From the NCBI GenBank assembly GCA_013399895.1, contig VXBA01001489.1:932276-996275 (forward strand): a stretch of DNA of 64,000 nucleotides. The letters are read 5' to 3'. This document shows positions 12,532 through 25,313 of the stretch, in pieces. Made by a program: the position numbers and the translations under genes. Source of the stretch: Serilophus lunatus. Lineage: Eukaryota > Chordata > Aves > Passeriformes > Eurylaimidae. The notes below the pieces were generated by a model. It was not told the origin of the DNA. It saw nothing but the letters and a program-made list of their open reading frames with translations, and made no database searches. Numbering within the stretch: position 1 is the stretch's first letter; every line of letters starts with the position of its first letter.

Positions 12532-12860
12532 GTAAGATTTGTCTTAATACTGAATTATGAATTGATACTGGTTTTGAAACATTGTTTTCATTTTAATCTG
12601 ACTAATTGTTTGGATGAGCTAATTGAAGCACTATTTGATACATGATTTTTTTGTAATTATAAATCTATATTGTTCTCTTCAAATACATCCTGAGAAATAA
12701 TCAGATTTTAAGCAGTCCATGGAATTCAGGAATCATCTTGATTTCTACTTAAAAGGTGTTCACCACTCATGATGCTTTTTCTTCATGGGTGGTTTTATTT
12801 TCCCTTTCTCTCTCTTCTAATTCATGTTGTTTGTGAAAATTTTAAATTGTAAATATTAAC

Positions 12861-12950
12861 CAGACAACAGCAGCAAAACAAAAAACAAAACAAAAAAACA
12901 CAACAATGCCTGCCCCAAAAAAAACGAAACAAACCCCACACCAAACCAGG
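12861..12950. repeat. A/C-rich low-complexity tract
   Basis: Nearly all A and C on the + strand (blocks of aaaac and aaac, then ccccaaaaaaaacgaaac). Low-complexity DNA with no coding content. One of the few A-rich tracts in a mainly T-rich strand. Confidence 0.8.
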
Positions 12951-15900
12951 AAAAATAACCCATGAAATGAAGAAACCTTTTTAATTTCCCCACCACTCAT
13001 TTAAATTAAAGGAACCTATTAAACTGCATCTGTGACTGAAAGAGTGGTATCCTGGAATTAGGGTCTGAAAATTAGGGTAATCAAATTTCTCTGGTGAAAA
13101 TCTCTGCTCTTCTGGGGCTTACAGCGTTAGTAACAATAAAGGTGTCAACAGCTCTATTTGTGTTGAGCTTGTGGCTTTATGTGGGTTAAATCTTAGATTT
13201 ATAGATTAGTATTTAAATTTTTATAAACATTGACTAGTTATTAATGATTCATTAATAACTTGGGTATAACTATGGATATAAAAGGTAAGCTTTAAGAGTA
13301 AAAATGACAGTGTTAATCTGTTTTGAATTAAAATTGTTTTCCTTGAGCTTCTGTTTGTCATACACACATACAGTGAGAATGTAAGTGTTGTGTATGTTTA
13401 AACTCAAGCAATGACATTATCTGGTTGGTTCAGTGGGGCTGAAGTGTACAGTGGGTACTTCCTACCATCTCTAGGCGAGATACCCATTGGTGTATTAATC
13501 CAGATTGATTAGTTTTAATGAAGGACAGATTATCCTTGAGTGCATGACATTTACTCATTCGCATGGCAACACTTCTGTTGCTTTGATCATTTCTTGTTTC
13601 ATAGGGGAACATTTCATTGCTAAGCAACCAGTGAGAATTGCTGCTGCTTTCTCCCTAATCATCTCTTAAGTATGGTAGAGGCCTACTCCTGAGGGTTTTT
13701 GCAGTTTCTGCCTTTTACTCCCTCATTTGACAGATAATGAAAATGTTCTTAATGATCCTAGAACAGTGGGGTCTATAGTAGACTTAGGGTTGCTAATTGA
13801 AATAAGAAGCTCAAATGAGATGTGATTAGAAAATTGATATTCCATGTTAAATAGGTCATTTAATTAATATGATAAATAAGTTTGTCTCTACCACCGACTT
13901 ATATTTGGAGGCCCTAGTGGTTGTTAATGTATTTGCCAGTTTGTCAGTATTTTCATATCAGAAAGCATAGCTGTTCCAGTAAGTGTTTGGTGGAGAAAGA
14001 CAAAATTCAAAAACTTTCAGCCATAAAACATATTCTGTCACTGAAAATATATGAAGCACAGAAAACTGTATTCTGAAAGCTCATTTGAAAGCTAATATCC
14101 ATGTCATAAAAATAGCAAAATGAAGGTATTTTTTTTCAATAAAGTAGTGGTCCTGGCAAAGTGCTACCAGCACTTATTTCCCTCAGAGACATATAAAAAC
14201 TTTCAAAGTTTTGTCTTTAAGTAGCTTTTTTGATCTTACTAATATATTCAAGTTACACTGAGTGATGCATTCAAGTGAGAATGAATAAGAGTATGGATTT
14301 TATTTAAAGATGAAATGGGGACATGAAGTTTATGAAGTACCTCAAAAATACTGAGATTTCTAATAAAATTATAGGATTCAAAAATCTGACTGGGAATTGT
14401 TGTTCAGTAATTTATATCTATATAAATGCAGAATTGCAGAAATGTCCTAGCAAAATATGTAAAAACTGCTAGTATATTTAATATTTACTCTAGTAATACT
14501 CTGTATTTACTTGAGACTTTTACTCTACGTCTCATTTCTTGATTTTAAGGTAATACTGTTTTTTATATTAAACTGCTTTGTGTGTTGCTATCTTTTAACT
14601 ATTGATTTTTCTATTTTGTTCTCAATTTAACCGAAACCTTGTTGTTACTGTTCAAAGTCATTTGGGTCCTAATCTATAAGTTGAAAGTGATAATGCATTT
14701 TATTTTATATTCTTTATATAATTTAAAAAAAAGGTTCTAAAGAATTATTAAATATCAGTAATAAATTCTTATGGTTGACAATGCCATTAATAATGTCTAT
14801 ACTGATTAGATCATCTGATGGTATATCCTTGTAATGTTTAAACACAACTGCAGTTTCTTTAAATATTTTAGAAGGAGGAAAGCTGTGTTCTTTTTTTAAC
14901 CTTATTACAACTGAGAGTGCCCTTAATCCTTAATCTTGCACAAGAAGTGAGTGACACTGGTGATGGGAGGCTTTCCGCTCTGCTAAAGACATCTACAAAC
15001 TCTTCGGGAAAGTGTTGTTAGAGAACTTTTGAAGATAAAAATTACATGGATGGAAGTGATAATTCACTTTTCATTCAAATCTGAATGCCATAGAGTAGGT
15101 TTTGTGAGTCTATATATAAGGACTGAAGGCAGAGATATTTTGATGGTTTATTATAGATTGGAGTACCTAATTTTAGCACATCAGTTCACACATAGAGAAT
15201 AGATTGGGTGACTGAATATAGGACCTGAATATGTTAAATGTTGAGGGCATTCTTTCAGCCTTTCCATCAGTGTTAGTATGATGAAAGAATAATCTGGTAA
15301 TGTCTCATTAGTTCCCTAGTCTGCAATAAAAGCAGAATGCTGTAACGTTTTCAGCAAGATAAAACTTGGTTGTCAAACCAAGCCAAAAGAGGAAAAACCG
15401 CAATTGAATAAGATTTCAGAGGGTGCAGATTCTGGCCTCTGCTGGAACACAGTAATTTTTGTTTTGAATTTCTGGTCTAAATTAGGAGAAGGAGGTATTT
15501 AAACCTTGAGTTTCTTATAACAGATGATTATGTGTGTTAATCTCAACATTTTTTTTCTGTTTTTTCCCCCTGAGAGAAATGCTATAGGTCTTTAAGCTTA
15601 TCCTGCCATATTATAACAGCTTCTTTAGAATTTCAAACACTATGAGTGCAGGAAAACTATTTTTTGATACTTCCAACCTCCTGCATGACATAGCTGTGTA
15701 GTAATATGTGTTATCAGAAGAAATGTGAATTACTGTCAGGATGGTTTTCCTGAAGGCTCTGTGTGTTTGCAGCATATTAATTTGTGTCAAAATGAATCTC
15801 ATCCTCATGGTGTTTTATGGCTGACGAGTTTTTGTTGATGAGGTGGGATGTACCATGTGACTGCTCACTGTTTACAGAGTAAATGTGGACAAAGGAATTT

Positions 15901-16005
15901 TGCACTGGATTGCAAGTCCTATTTCAGGTTGCCACACAGGTTGCACTCTTTGTACACCTTCCTCTTGCCCTGAGTTCCTGTTGATCTACATTATTTCCAA
16001 GTATT

Positions 16006-16027
16006 AAGTGTGCTGCACAGCACACTT
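16006..16027. repeat. Palindrome, 10-bp arms
   Basis: AAGTGTGCTG and CAGCACACTT flank a central CA: a perfect 22-bp inverted repeat. It could form a small hairpin; no function is evident. Confidence 0.85.
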
Positions 16028-17119
16028 GTGGTTTCTTGCTCACAGAGTTAGCTAGACTTCACTATAATTGTAATTTCAGTAATTCAGTGGGCCTTGTCTG
16101 TATATCTAAAACCCCAGAGAGGACCTGGATTTATTCACCACTTAGACAGATGAAAGCTCAAGAGCACCACCATAATAAGGATGAATCTCAGGCTGCTGCT
16201 AAGTGGAATGGCTGTATGAAATAACTTTGTGACCCCTAGCAGTGTTGGATCAAGAGAAAATTAGGAGTTAGTAGGAAGTCCAGGGCAGAAAATGAACACT
16301 ATTTTTGCACTTCATCATTTTGTGTTGGATAAAGAATGTCAACAAAAATGAGGCTGCTGAAGACTGGAATGGCGATTGAGATACTGTCTTCAATCTTCCT
16401 GAAGCAGAGAAGCTTGAGACAAGTTGATAATGCTGACAAGAACTCATGAAATGAAAACTTTGAAAAGAGAGGTCTTACTTACCCTTGTAAGTACTTTTTT
16501 TTGTGATCTTAAATCCTAAATGAAACTTCTGTTACCTAGTGTTTTTTAAATTGATACTGCCATGACTTTATAGAATAATTAACATGGGCCCAAATCCTAT
16601 GAGATTGGAGTGGAATTTATTTCCAGACCAGTGTTACTATGTGTAAAGAAAGGCTCTTTGGTCCTGAAAAATCCTTTGTCTGTTTATAGCTCCCTTGCTT
16701 AAAGGTTCTTTCCATTCCTTCTCATTTGTGTCTTCCTGTCCCTATGACCAGTATGCAATCTAATTTTTTGCCTTCTTTCCTTCCTTTTCAATAAATGTGC
16801 TGTGAATAACTGTTTTTAAAACTATTAAAATTGTTATTATATAATTGGGTGAAAGTTTCAGAGACTTTTATTATAGCTATATTTGGAGGTAATTCCTCAG
16901 TGTTTGCTTATAAAATATGAAAAAATTGTAAGTTAAGCAGAGATTATTTTTTCTTCAGGAGAGAGTCGTAATTTTTGTACAATATGTAAATCTGTTTAGA
17001 ATGTACATAAAACTGAATTTCTGAATGATGAGTTACTATGCCAGAGAACAGAGAGTATTAACCCACTGACTCTACAGAGGAGCTGCTTTTCTTCCTACTT
17101 GGAAAGTTATTGGGTAAAA

Positions 17120-17400
17120 TTTAGTTTAGCGTGCGTTATTTCTTTTCCTTCGCGAGACCAGGCTGAAGCCTTGATTGCTGCAGTATGTAAATTAATTTGA
17201 GATAATTAATCCTGCTGTCTAAGCACCTCGACCTTATTCATTTCTACCAATTCAGTAGTCCTTGCATGCATTGAGGTTTTGAGGAGGTAAAGTGGAAAAG
17301 ATGTAACATATTCGTGGTTATTCTACTTAGAAGAAATTGAATGAAATTGAACGAACGACAAATTGTTTTTATAAAGTGCAAGTTAAATAAAGAACTACAA
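17120..17400. promoter_or_regulatory. Candidate conserved intronic element
   Basis: This stretch keeps several CpGs in CpG-poor surroundings (tagcgtgcgttatttc, ccttcgcgagacc, cacctcgacc, gaacgaacgac). It also holds an A/T-rich homeodomain-like cluster (gtaaattaatttgagataattaatcc). No repeat family is recognisable. These are typical looks of vertebrate conserved non-coding elements, but conservation cannot be seen from one sequence, so the call is an inference. Confidence 0.3.
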
Positions 17401-18966
17401 CAGGATTAACTGGATGCTTCTTCTTCTCCCAGGCACTTCAAGTTTTACCATGTTCTGGTTTACCAGGAAAGAAATTCTGGAAAACCTCTAAGGACTGAGT
17501 GCTCAGGAAAATGAGGGATTTCTTCAGCTTGAGGGAGATGAAAAGATTTTATTTGCAATTGTTCTATGCTCTTGAACTTTTCTTTGAATTTTGGCATTAA
17601 ACTTTAGTTACAAATTTTGACTGTTTCAGTGCTTTTCTTTCCCTTAATAAATATGAGGGTTTACACAATATTGTAATAAAATGGTTTTATTTACATGTTT
17701 ACATGAATTACTTATGAAACTTACACAAATTAAATGTGCATAAAAACAGGGACATGAAGCATAGTGACATTTTAATGTTTTCCTCCAAGTTGTAAAAGTA
17801 TTAAGAAAACAAATGTTTTTTAGAACCATTGTAAAACTTATATGAAAAACTATTCAAAATAATTTAAATCACTTTCTTCCCATATTAAAATTCTATACCA
17901 CAGATTCCATTTGATCATACTAAATTTTTTCTCCTTAATGCAAATTGCTAGTAATGTAATTCCTGTATACAAAGGTGTATTTGAGTGCTACCTCTTAATA
18001 ATTTCCATAACTTTTTGTATTAATATTCATGACATCAGTGAAGTTGACTGAAATTATCATAAACATGAGCAGTTTTGTGTGAAACGTTTTTTTATAATTG
18101 AGCGGAATATTGTTATCTGTGTGATTTGAGTGGGTAATGAATGAAGAAAACTTGAACAAAACTCGAATTCAGGACTTCAAAGTACTGAAAAGCCAATTAC
18201 ATGTTTTTGTCAGTCCAGAAAATATTGTATGCATTCCTCTGAAACAGAGCTGCAATATACATGAGCCACTTGGTGACCTGAAACTTTTTACTTGCCTGTC
18301 ACTTCTCTTTTCTTTCACATATTATGGAACATTCGGTGTATGTACACATACATATGTATATAACTAACATGACACAGAGGTTGTTCAGCATTATCTTGTC
18401 TTGCTTTGAGATAACCGTGGTTTACTTTTTTAAAGATATGTTCCCCCACTCTCTCCCGTCCCTCATTGCTGTGCTAATCTATTGTCAGTGAAAGGGTTTT
18501 GTAAGTGCTGCAGAATAGCTGTAGAAAGGGAGGAGTGTGATGAGTAAGATAAATAGCGTTGGAATTTGGTTTTACACAAGTGGTGATTCCCACTTGATGC
18601 CTTGGAAAATGTGAAGAAGGTCCGCAAGTAAGCAGAGGCATGTGTGGAGCCCATCCATAGAGGGCTTGGCACTTCTGGGCTGGTTTTCTGTGCTCTGTGA
18701 CAGGACTGATTTTGGCTGCAGTGGGAAAGCAGATAGAAATTTTTTTCCGTTAATTTAAAAATTTTTGAGTTGCAATTTTTGAAAATAACCCTGAAGTTCC
18801 TTCCAGTAAATTGCATGGAAACAAAGACAATAAAAACACAGACCTGAATTTTAGTGCTTTAAAAAGCACTCTTGAAGCACTTAGATTATATTTTTAAATT
18901 GTTGTTTTTTGTATTTCTCATTTAAGAAAAAATTAATCATTCACAATGTCTCAGAAATTGCCTTTC

Positions 18967-18989
18967 ATATATATATATATATATATATA
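18967..18989. repeat. (AT)n microsatellite
   Basis: Uninterrupted AT dinucleotides over about 23 bases, followed by an A run. Likely length-polymorphic. Confidence 0.95.
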
Positions 18990-20741
18990 AAAAACAGTTT
19001 TTCAGGCCTAATTGGGCAAAGAAATCTTACTATTTTACATCCTTTTATTCACATCAATCAAGTAGGAAAATCCACATGAAAATAACTTGCAGTAAATTGC
19101 TTGAATTATCATATAGCTGTGCTAGCTGACATGTGCTTGCCATGATATACTGCTGTGTCTAGGGTTGGTTAATAAAGCAGGATGTTTGGGGAATTCCCAA
19201 AAGAGCTAAGGAAAACATGGATAGTATTAAGAGTACATCTCGTGCTTAGTTTATGAAGGGTTAAGTAATAAGAGAGGATGGAGAAGGGCAAATATGTTGG
19301 CAGAATATGTGTAATAGAGAGAATTTATTAGTAGGAGACCAGTGTACTATAAATAACCTTAATCTGTTGATCCTTTTATTTTAGTTTGGATATTTGTTTT
19401 AGTTATTTATCTGGACAAATTTGTCTTTTTCTTCATGACTTGTTGGAATATTAATTTTTTAGTTGCAGTTTGGCTAATTCTGTAATGAGCATTTTATTCT
19501 GGCTTAGAGTTATATAACTATTTCGTTGAAGGATTTTTTAAATGTAATTATAATAGTATGAAAATCCTAGTGAATGTAGTTGAGCTTTACCCAGGTAGAC
19601 AGTTTGTGTGTGGCTTGCTAGTGATAGTTTATTCCCTAGTATTTTTCCCTAGTTGCTTAACCTACTATAAGTTAGTGATGGCATTTATTATCAAATATAT
19701 GAATTTGCATAAGGGCTCTCTCAGTCTGCTTTGATCTAAATGATGTGTTTTACTTATTTAATTAGTAGATTTTTAGGTAATTGTACCAACCTAATTCTGG
19801 CATTTTTCAGAATATACCTTGAGAAGGTGTTGGTAATGAGCAACTGAGCATATATTTACAAGTAAGTGTATGTAATTGGGTAATAGTATATTGCTACATA
19901 TATTTTAGTCATTAATATATTTGATTCCCAATGAAGGCTTGGATCAGTGTGAACTAGATTCTTATGTGCTGTACAGTTCATCTTCCAGATCCCATTTGTT
20001 GTTTAAAGAGGTCAGTGTACCCTCCCTCTTCTAGCTTCATTTCACTGTTCCTTAAACTTCACAGTGGAGCTGCATATTTGAGTAGTTCCATATTAGGTTT
20101 GATTGGACAGAAAACGGTTTGCTTTTCCCTGTGATTGGACCACATGAAAATCAGTCCAGAAAATCAGGACTTTCTGCTGTCAAAATGGATAGCTTTGCTT
20201 TCCCTTTTTTCCAACCCTAAGTGTGCATTCCTGTCTTCTCCTTTTGGTAAGCACTGGCTTCTCTCTGGCATAGTGGGGCAGTTCAGTTAAACTCTCTGGA
20301 AACTAAGCCCATAATAAACCGAATAATTTTCCGTACTTACCTTGAGAATCAGAGATGAACATGAGTGGAGATGTGGGAATAGGTGCATGTTAGGGAAGAA
20401 GGGAGAAGCAAGGTCTCTGTTTAGTGTCAGGTAGCACTGAGACTGCTTTAGCTGTTATTAAACTGCATGTTTGCTGTAAGAATTTGCGAATTCCACTAAT
20501 TTTTTACTTGGCAAGTTGGGGAGCACTCAGAAAAGCATCTCAACAGATAAATACAAGATATGGCAACCTACCTTTCTAGTCGTTTTATTCCTAGTCTTGT
20601 CTTGAAGGGCCCTAATTTATTATAGACAGTGCTGTTTTACAAAATCAATCTTTATCTAACTGTTTCAATTTTTATTGCACTCTCTAATATACTGTCAGAT
20701 TTCCAAGCTAATTAGAACAGTTGGTCTGAAACATTGGATGC

Positions 20742-20755
20742 TTTTTTTTTTTTTT
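20742..20755. repeat. Poly-T run, 14 nt
   Basis: One of five T runs of 13 or more on the sense strand (others at 1806-1820, 4588-4600, 28428-28441, 46763-46777). Confidence 0.95.
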
Positions 20756-23700
20756 GCTTATAATACATATATTTTTTCATGTTACAGCTATCATATTTTC
20801 TATTATCCGTGATTTGTGTATCTGATAGAATATGATCTACCTTTTATAAATAAGGAAGTGTGAAAGCAAGATGTTTTCACCTGTTTTAAAAGCTATTCCT
20901 ATCTCTTGTGGTTTTGAATCAAATAAATTATGATAATAAGAGGAATAGAAAAGTTGAAGTGATGGATTTGTAATACTTGAGTATTTCAAATTTAAAGAGT
21001 TAAATGAATTTTTGTGAATATACCATCAGAGGAAAACCGTTATATTTAAAAATACCTTTCTCTTATTTCTAGAGAGGAACCAGAGAACATACGTTAAAAG
21101 ACTACCCAGCAAACAAAAAACTTCCTTCCCCCGTTTCCCCCAAAGTCAGCATTATTTTTTTTGGACTTTGTAAAAGGGTTTTTTTTCCTCATACTTAAGA
21201 AGAAAATATCTGACTTGTTCAGAGTTGTCATCTTAGAAGATGCTCTTCTTTCTTAGAATAGCTTCTACATATGAAGTTGCTGTCCTCTGAGTCCCCAAAG
21301 CTGTCAGTTTAACCTACCTAAAAAAATGTTTCAAAGCAGTATCATATCTAATTATTGTTCTGCAATATTTTTATTGAAAGTGTAGTAAGCAACAGTCGCT
21401 GCATTTTTTGATCTTTGTTTAACTGACAAGCTTGTAAAAAAGTGTTTAAAGAGAATTAAGGAAGATTGGATGCAAACAAAAGCTTTAGGAGCAAGCTTTA
21501 AGAGCAAGCACCTGTCTCAAAGATTAAAATAAGCGTTGGACAGATTTAACCAGACATAATCATTTTTGATGCCTGGTATTAATTACTTCAAGGTACTACT
21601 GTTTTAATTAAATGTTCCTTTCACAAATATTTTGCTATATGTGACTGACTTTCATGTGAAGTTGAGAATTAAAAGAAAACTTTTGATGTTTTTCTTTGTT
21701 AAGATAGTAACTGAAAAAAATGGCAATTGCCAATTCATATGATTTTTTTCATTATATCTGTAGATGTAGATATTACAATCATCTTCCTACTCTTCCTAAC
21801 ATTACCAAAATTTCTTACTGCTGTCAGCACTAAAATAATTGGGTTACACTTCTTTAAACTTACGGCTTCTTGTTATCTGTTCTTCTCTCTCCACATTTTT
21901 GCAAATGGAGGCATCTGTGTTTGCATTTTGTTTGGTTTTGTAGGTTTTCTGTGTTTTAGTTGGGTTTTTTATTTCTTGTTTGTTTTAAATCTTTGTTGAA
22001 TGCTTCCATATGATATCAAAGAAATGTGTTTTGAAAATACTGATCAGTATACTACAGTGTATGGCCCAGCCTCCATTTGGTTGTTTGTTTTTTTTTGTAA
22101 AGCTGTAGTGTGAATACTTGAAAAGCAGCCAGGTAGTTCAAGCCTGTGTAAAGCCCATCTCCTTTCAGATGACTGACAAGGTTTTACACATTAGTGGAAA
22201 AGCCAGGTAGAGACTTGAAAGTTACTAATAAAAGGTTCTTCACTTGTATCAGTGCTAGAAAGTCTATCAATGAGTCAAGAAGTCTGACAGAGGTGTGATG
22301 GAACCTATGAAATGTCACCTCATGGCAGGGGAGCTGTGTGGATATTTTTCTTAGATGTTTTTTGTAAAGAAACTTTCCAGACCCTGTTTTATGGACAAAA
22401 TCAGAGGAATTCTTTTGAGTTTTTCCTATAGGAGATGTATAGAAGAAATCTCTAAATTAATAAAAAAATTCTAAGGTCAAATGGAACTTATCAGAGGTTT
22501 CTAACAAAATCAAATTAATGTTTCGGTACTGTGATAGTATCTCTTTATAGACCATGAAAGCAGCTTTTGTGTCTGTAAACTTGTCCTTTGTTCTTCTCCC
22601 TTATAAATCGGTTGGCATGATAAGGTACATGTTACTCCTATGAACTCTGCCTTGCCTTTTTATTTTTTGCTGGTCATACTCTCTGTCTCTTAATTGGAGA
22701 GGGTCTTGCAGTTTGAGTTATTTACCAACTTACCCTAGTTACTGCCATCTGGGTTTTACTAGAGGAAGTCTTCAAGACCTTTAAAGTTCATTAGTTTAAT
22801 TTATTTAAATTAATTTTATATGGTGATTAAATGCACAAGTTTTAGAAATGCTGAATTAGCATAATTATACTGGTTTATCTTCTAGTTTTGTTTTGCATCT
22901 GTATGTGTGTTTCTAAATGGTTAAATGTATCTGTCTAAAGATGTGTTATTTCATGATGCTTAATGCACATTCATAGTTTTAAAAGTGAAATTAATTCTAT
23001 AATATGAATGTTAGTATCAAAGACAATGCATTTCTCAAATTCAAAATGTGTTTTGTGGTTTATATTTTCTCACTTTTGGAAGCAATTAAGAAATGGATAG
23101 ACTCTTACTGTGAGGAAGTCGTAAGAGGTTAGTGAAAGGTATTTTATTTGAAGCTACAGATTGGAAATGTTGGGTCATGGAAATAAATGGAAAGCAATAT
23201 TTTGAACAATAGTAGAGGCAGTAAAATGAAATTGAAGGGAAACCAAAAGATTTCTTCAGGTATAAAAATGAAAGAATTGTGAAGGAGAAAGTTATACAGT
23301 TATTGTAACTGTGGGAGAGACATACTCCAAAGGGAGCAGCATATTTTAATTCTGGCTTCTGCCTTCATATCCTTCTCCCCATGGTCTCCATATAGTTATA
23401 ATTAATGATTATCTTACTATAGTGAAGCAGCACAGAGGTGGTTGTACTTTCAGATCTAAATCTTCTCAAGCATCCTTTCCAACAGACTGGGAAATTACTT
23501 TAATGGCTTTTATGCCATTAAAAGTCGTTTTTGACATCCAAGTATCACAACTTTGTATTTATTATGAAGTTACTCATGGGAAGAAAAGGTAAAAGTGAAA
23601 GAATTTCTTAGGCATGCTGTACAAATGCCAGAACCGTAACATTCAAGTCCTGTTGCATGGAACAATAGCATCTGAAGATCCAAGAAAAACCTTTCAAATT

Positions 23701-25290
23701 AGGTGGATCAGTATTAAACAGAATTTGAAACAGGTTTTTTTGGTCTTATTTTCAATGAGGTATTTAGTTATTGATGTTTTATAGGTATCAAACCAATAGA
23801 AATAGATTTGTCAGAAGTTTGTATGGTGAAACTTTAAGGATTTGCTTTGCTTGTATGCAAACCTTATTTAATCATATAATAATAAAGTCGTTGGGTCTTT
23901 CGTCAGCACGGGGATATTTTGCTTGTTTTTTGTTTGAGAAATTTGTTACTTTGAACTTTTACTTTAGCTGTAGAAAATACTTTCATAAAGCAGAAGTGAA
24001 AAATTAAGTTCTTAAGCACAATAATCAAAATAGAAAAAAAGTTTCTTTGCTAAACAATTTTTCTTCCATAGGTTCTCTTTGCATTATTTCATAGAAGCAG
24101 AAAACATTTAATGCTTTTATAGCACATTCATTTTGACAAAACCCAATATATTAAAAAAAAAATTGAATTGCAAGTTTTATTCTTATCAAAGACTTTTGTT
24201 AACTGGTTTACATGTTCCATCTTTAGGTTATTGTGGCATAGAAATTTGCTGCAGTATGACTGTTATTTAAAGACAACTGCCTTTCTTAAAGTAACATTCT
24301 AGAAAAGAAGAGTCCATACTATTATTACTTTTGAACAGATGGACTAAGTTTTTTCTTAAAGGTTTGATTATTTCTTTATCTTAATGATAAATGCCTGTAC
24401 AGTATGTAAAAATATGTTTGAATTTCATGAATAAAGTGAACCTTGTGGGTTTTTTTGGCTCAGAGCATGTTATAGTTTCATTAGGAAATTATAAATAGCA
24501 GCAGATTGAGATAGTTAGGGAATGCACCCAACAATTAACCGATATAAGAAGTAGTGTTTCCTGCAGAGTGCATTCTCCTCAAATATGCTGCTTCAAATTC
24601 AGTATTTTCAGTTTGTGCTAAAAAAGTGGAAATAATGGGTAGTACTTGCATTCTACTGTAAGTAAAGAAGAAGTCTTTAGTTTTTTATTAACTGTGAATG
24701 ATGTGGGAGATTTAGATAAAGAAGCATGTACTTTTTATTAAGAAATTTGACCAATATTACAGAGTGTGGATTTGCAGCAAATTGCCACTATCATAGACTT
24801 GTGCATATGATGTCACTGAAGAACAGTTATTTCTTCTGCCACTGATTTTAATTTGACAACTTATTCAGTTGTGCCATTCAATTCCATAATAGGTAAAAGT
24901 AAAAATAGCTTCATGATCATATGGTTGTTGAGCTTACTTGATAGTGGCAAATTTTTTAGTCTTCTGTCAGAGCAAATATTAAACTTTGGAATTTTTAATT
25001 TTTTTTATTTGCATACAGGTTCTTGGATAATTTTTATTTTGTAATTGTCCAAGTTAGGGTTGAACCTTTGGCCTTTCTTAGTTATCCAGGTGTTGTATTA
25101 AACATAGTACTGCTTACGGGATTGTGGAAATTACTTCTTTCTGCCAACCTTCTATTATTAAATACATGCAAGACAATTCCTCTTTTTGCTTTTCATTTAT
25201 TTCTGTAGTTTCAGGTAAGAAGTGTTAATTTTCAATACTTTTAAAATTCACCCTTGCGTATGCAGATACATAGACTTTTTAATCTTTTAT

Positions 25291-25313
25291 TAAAGGCCAC
25301 ATTGTGGCCTTTA
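25291..25313. repeat. Palindrome, 11-bp arms
   Basis: TAAAGGCCACA and TGTGGCCTTTA flank a single T: a perfect inverted repeat of 23 bp. Unflanked by any element I recognise. Confidence 0.85.

Noticed and set aside
18463..18816. 117-codon minus-strand ORF
   Set aside because: No family, no supporting signals, single open stretch in an intron; chance length in 64 kb.
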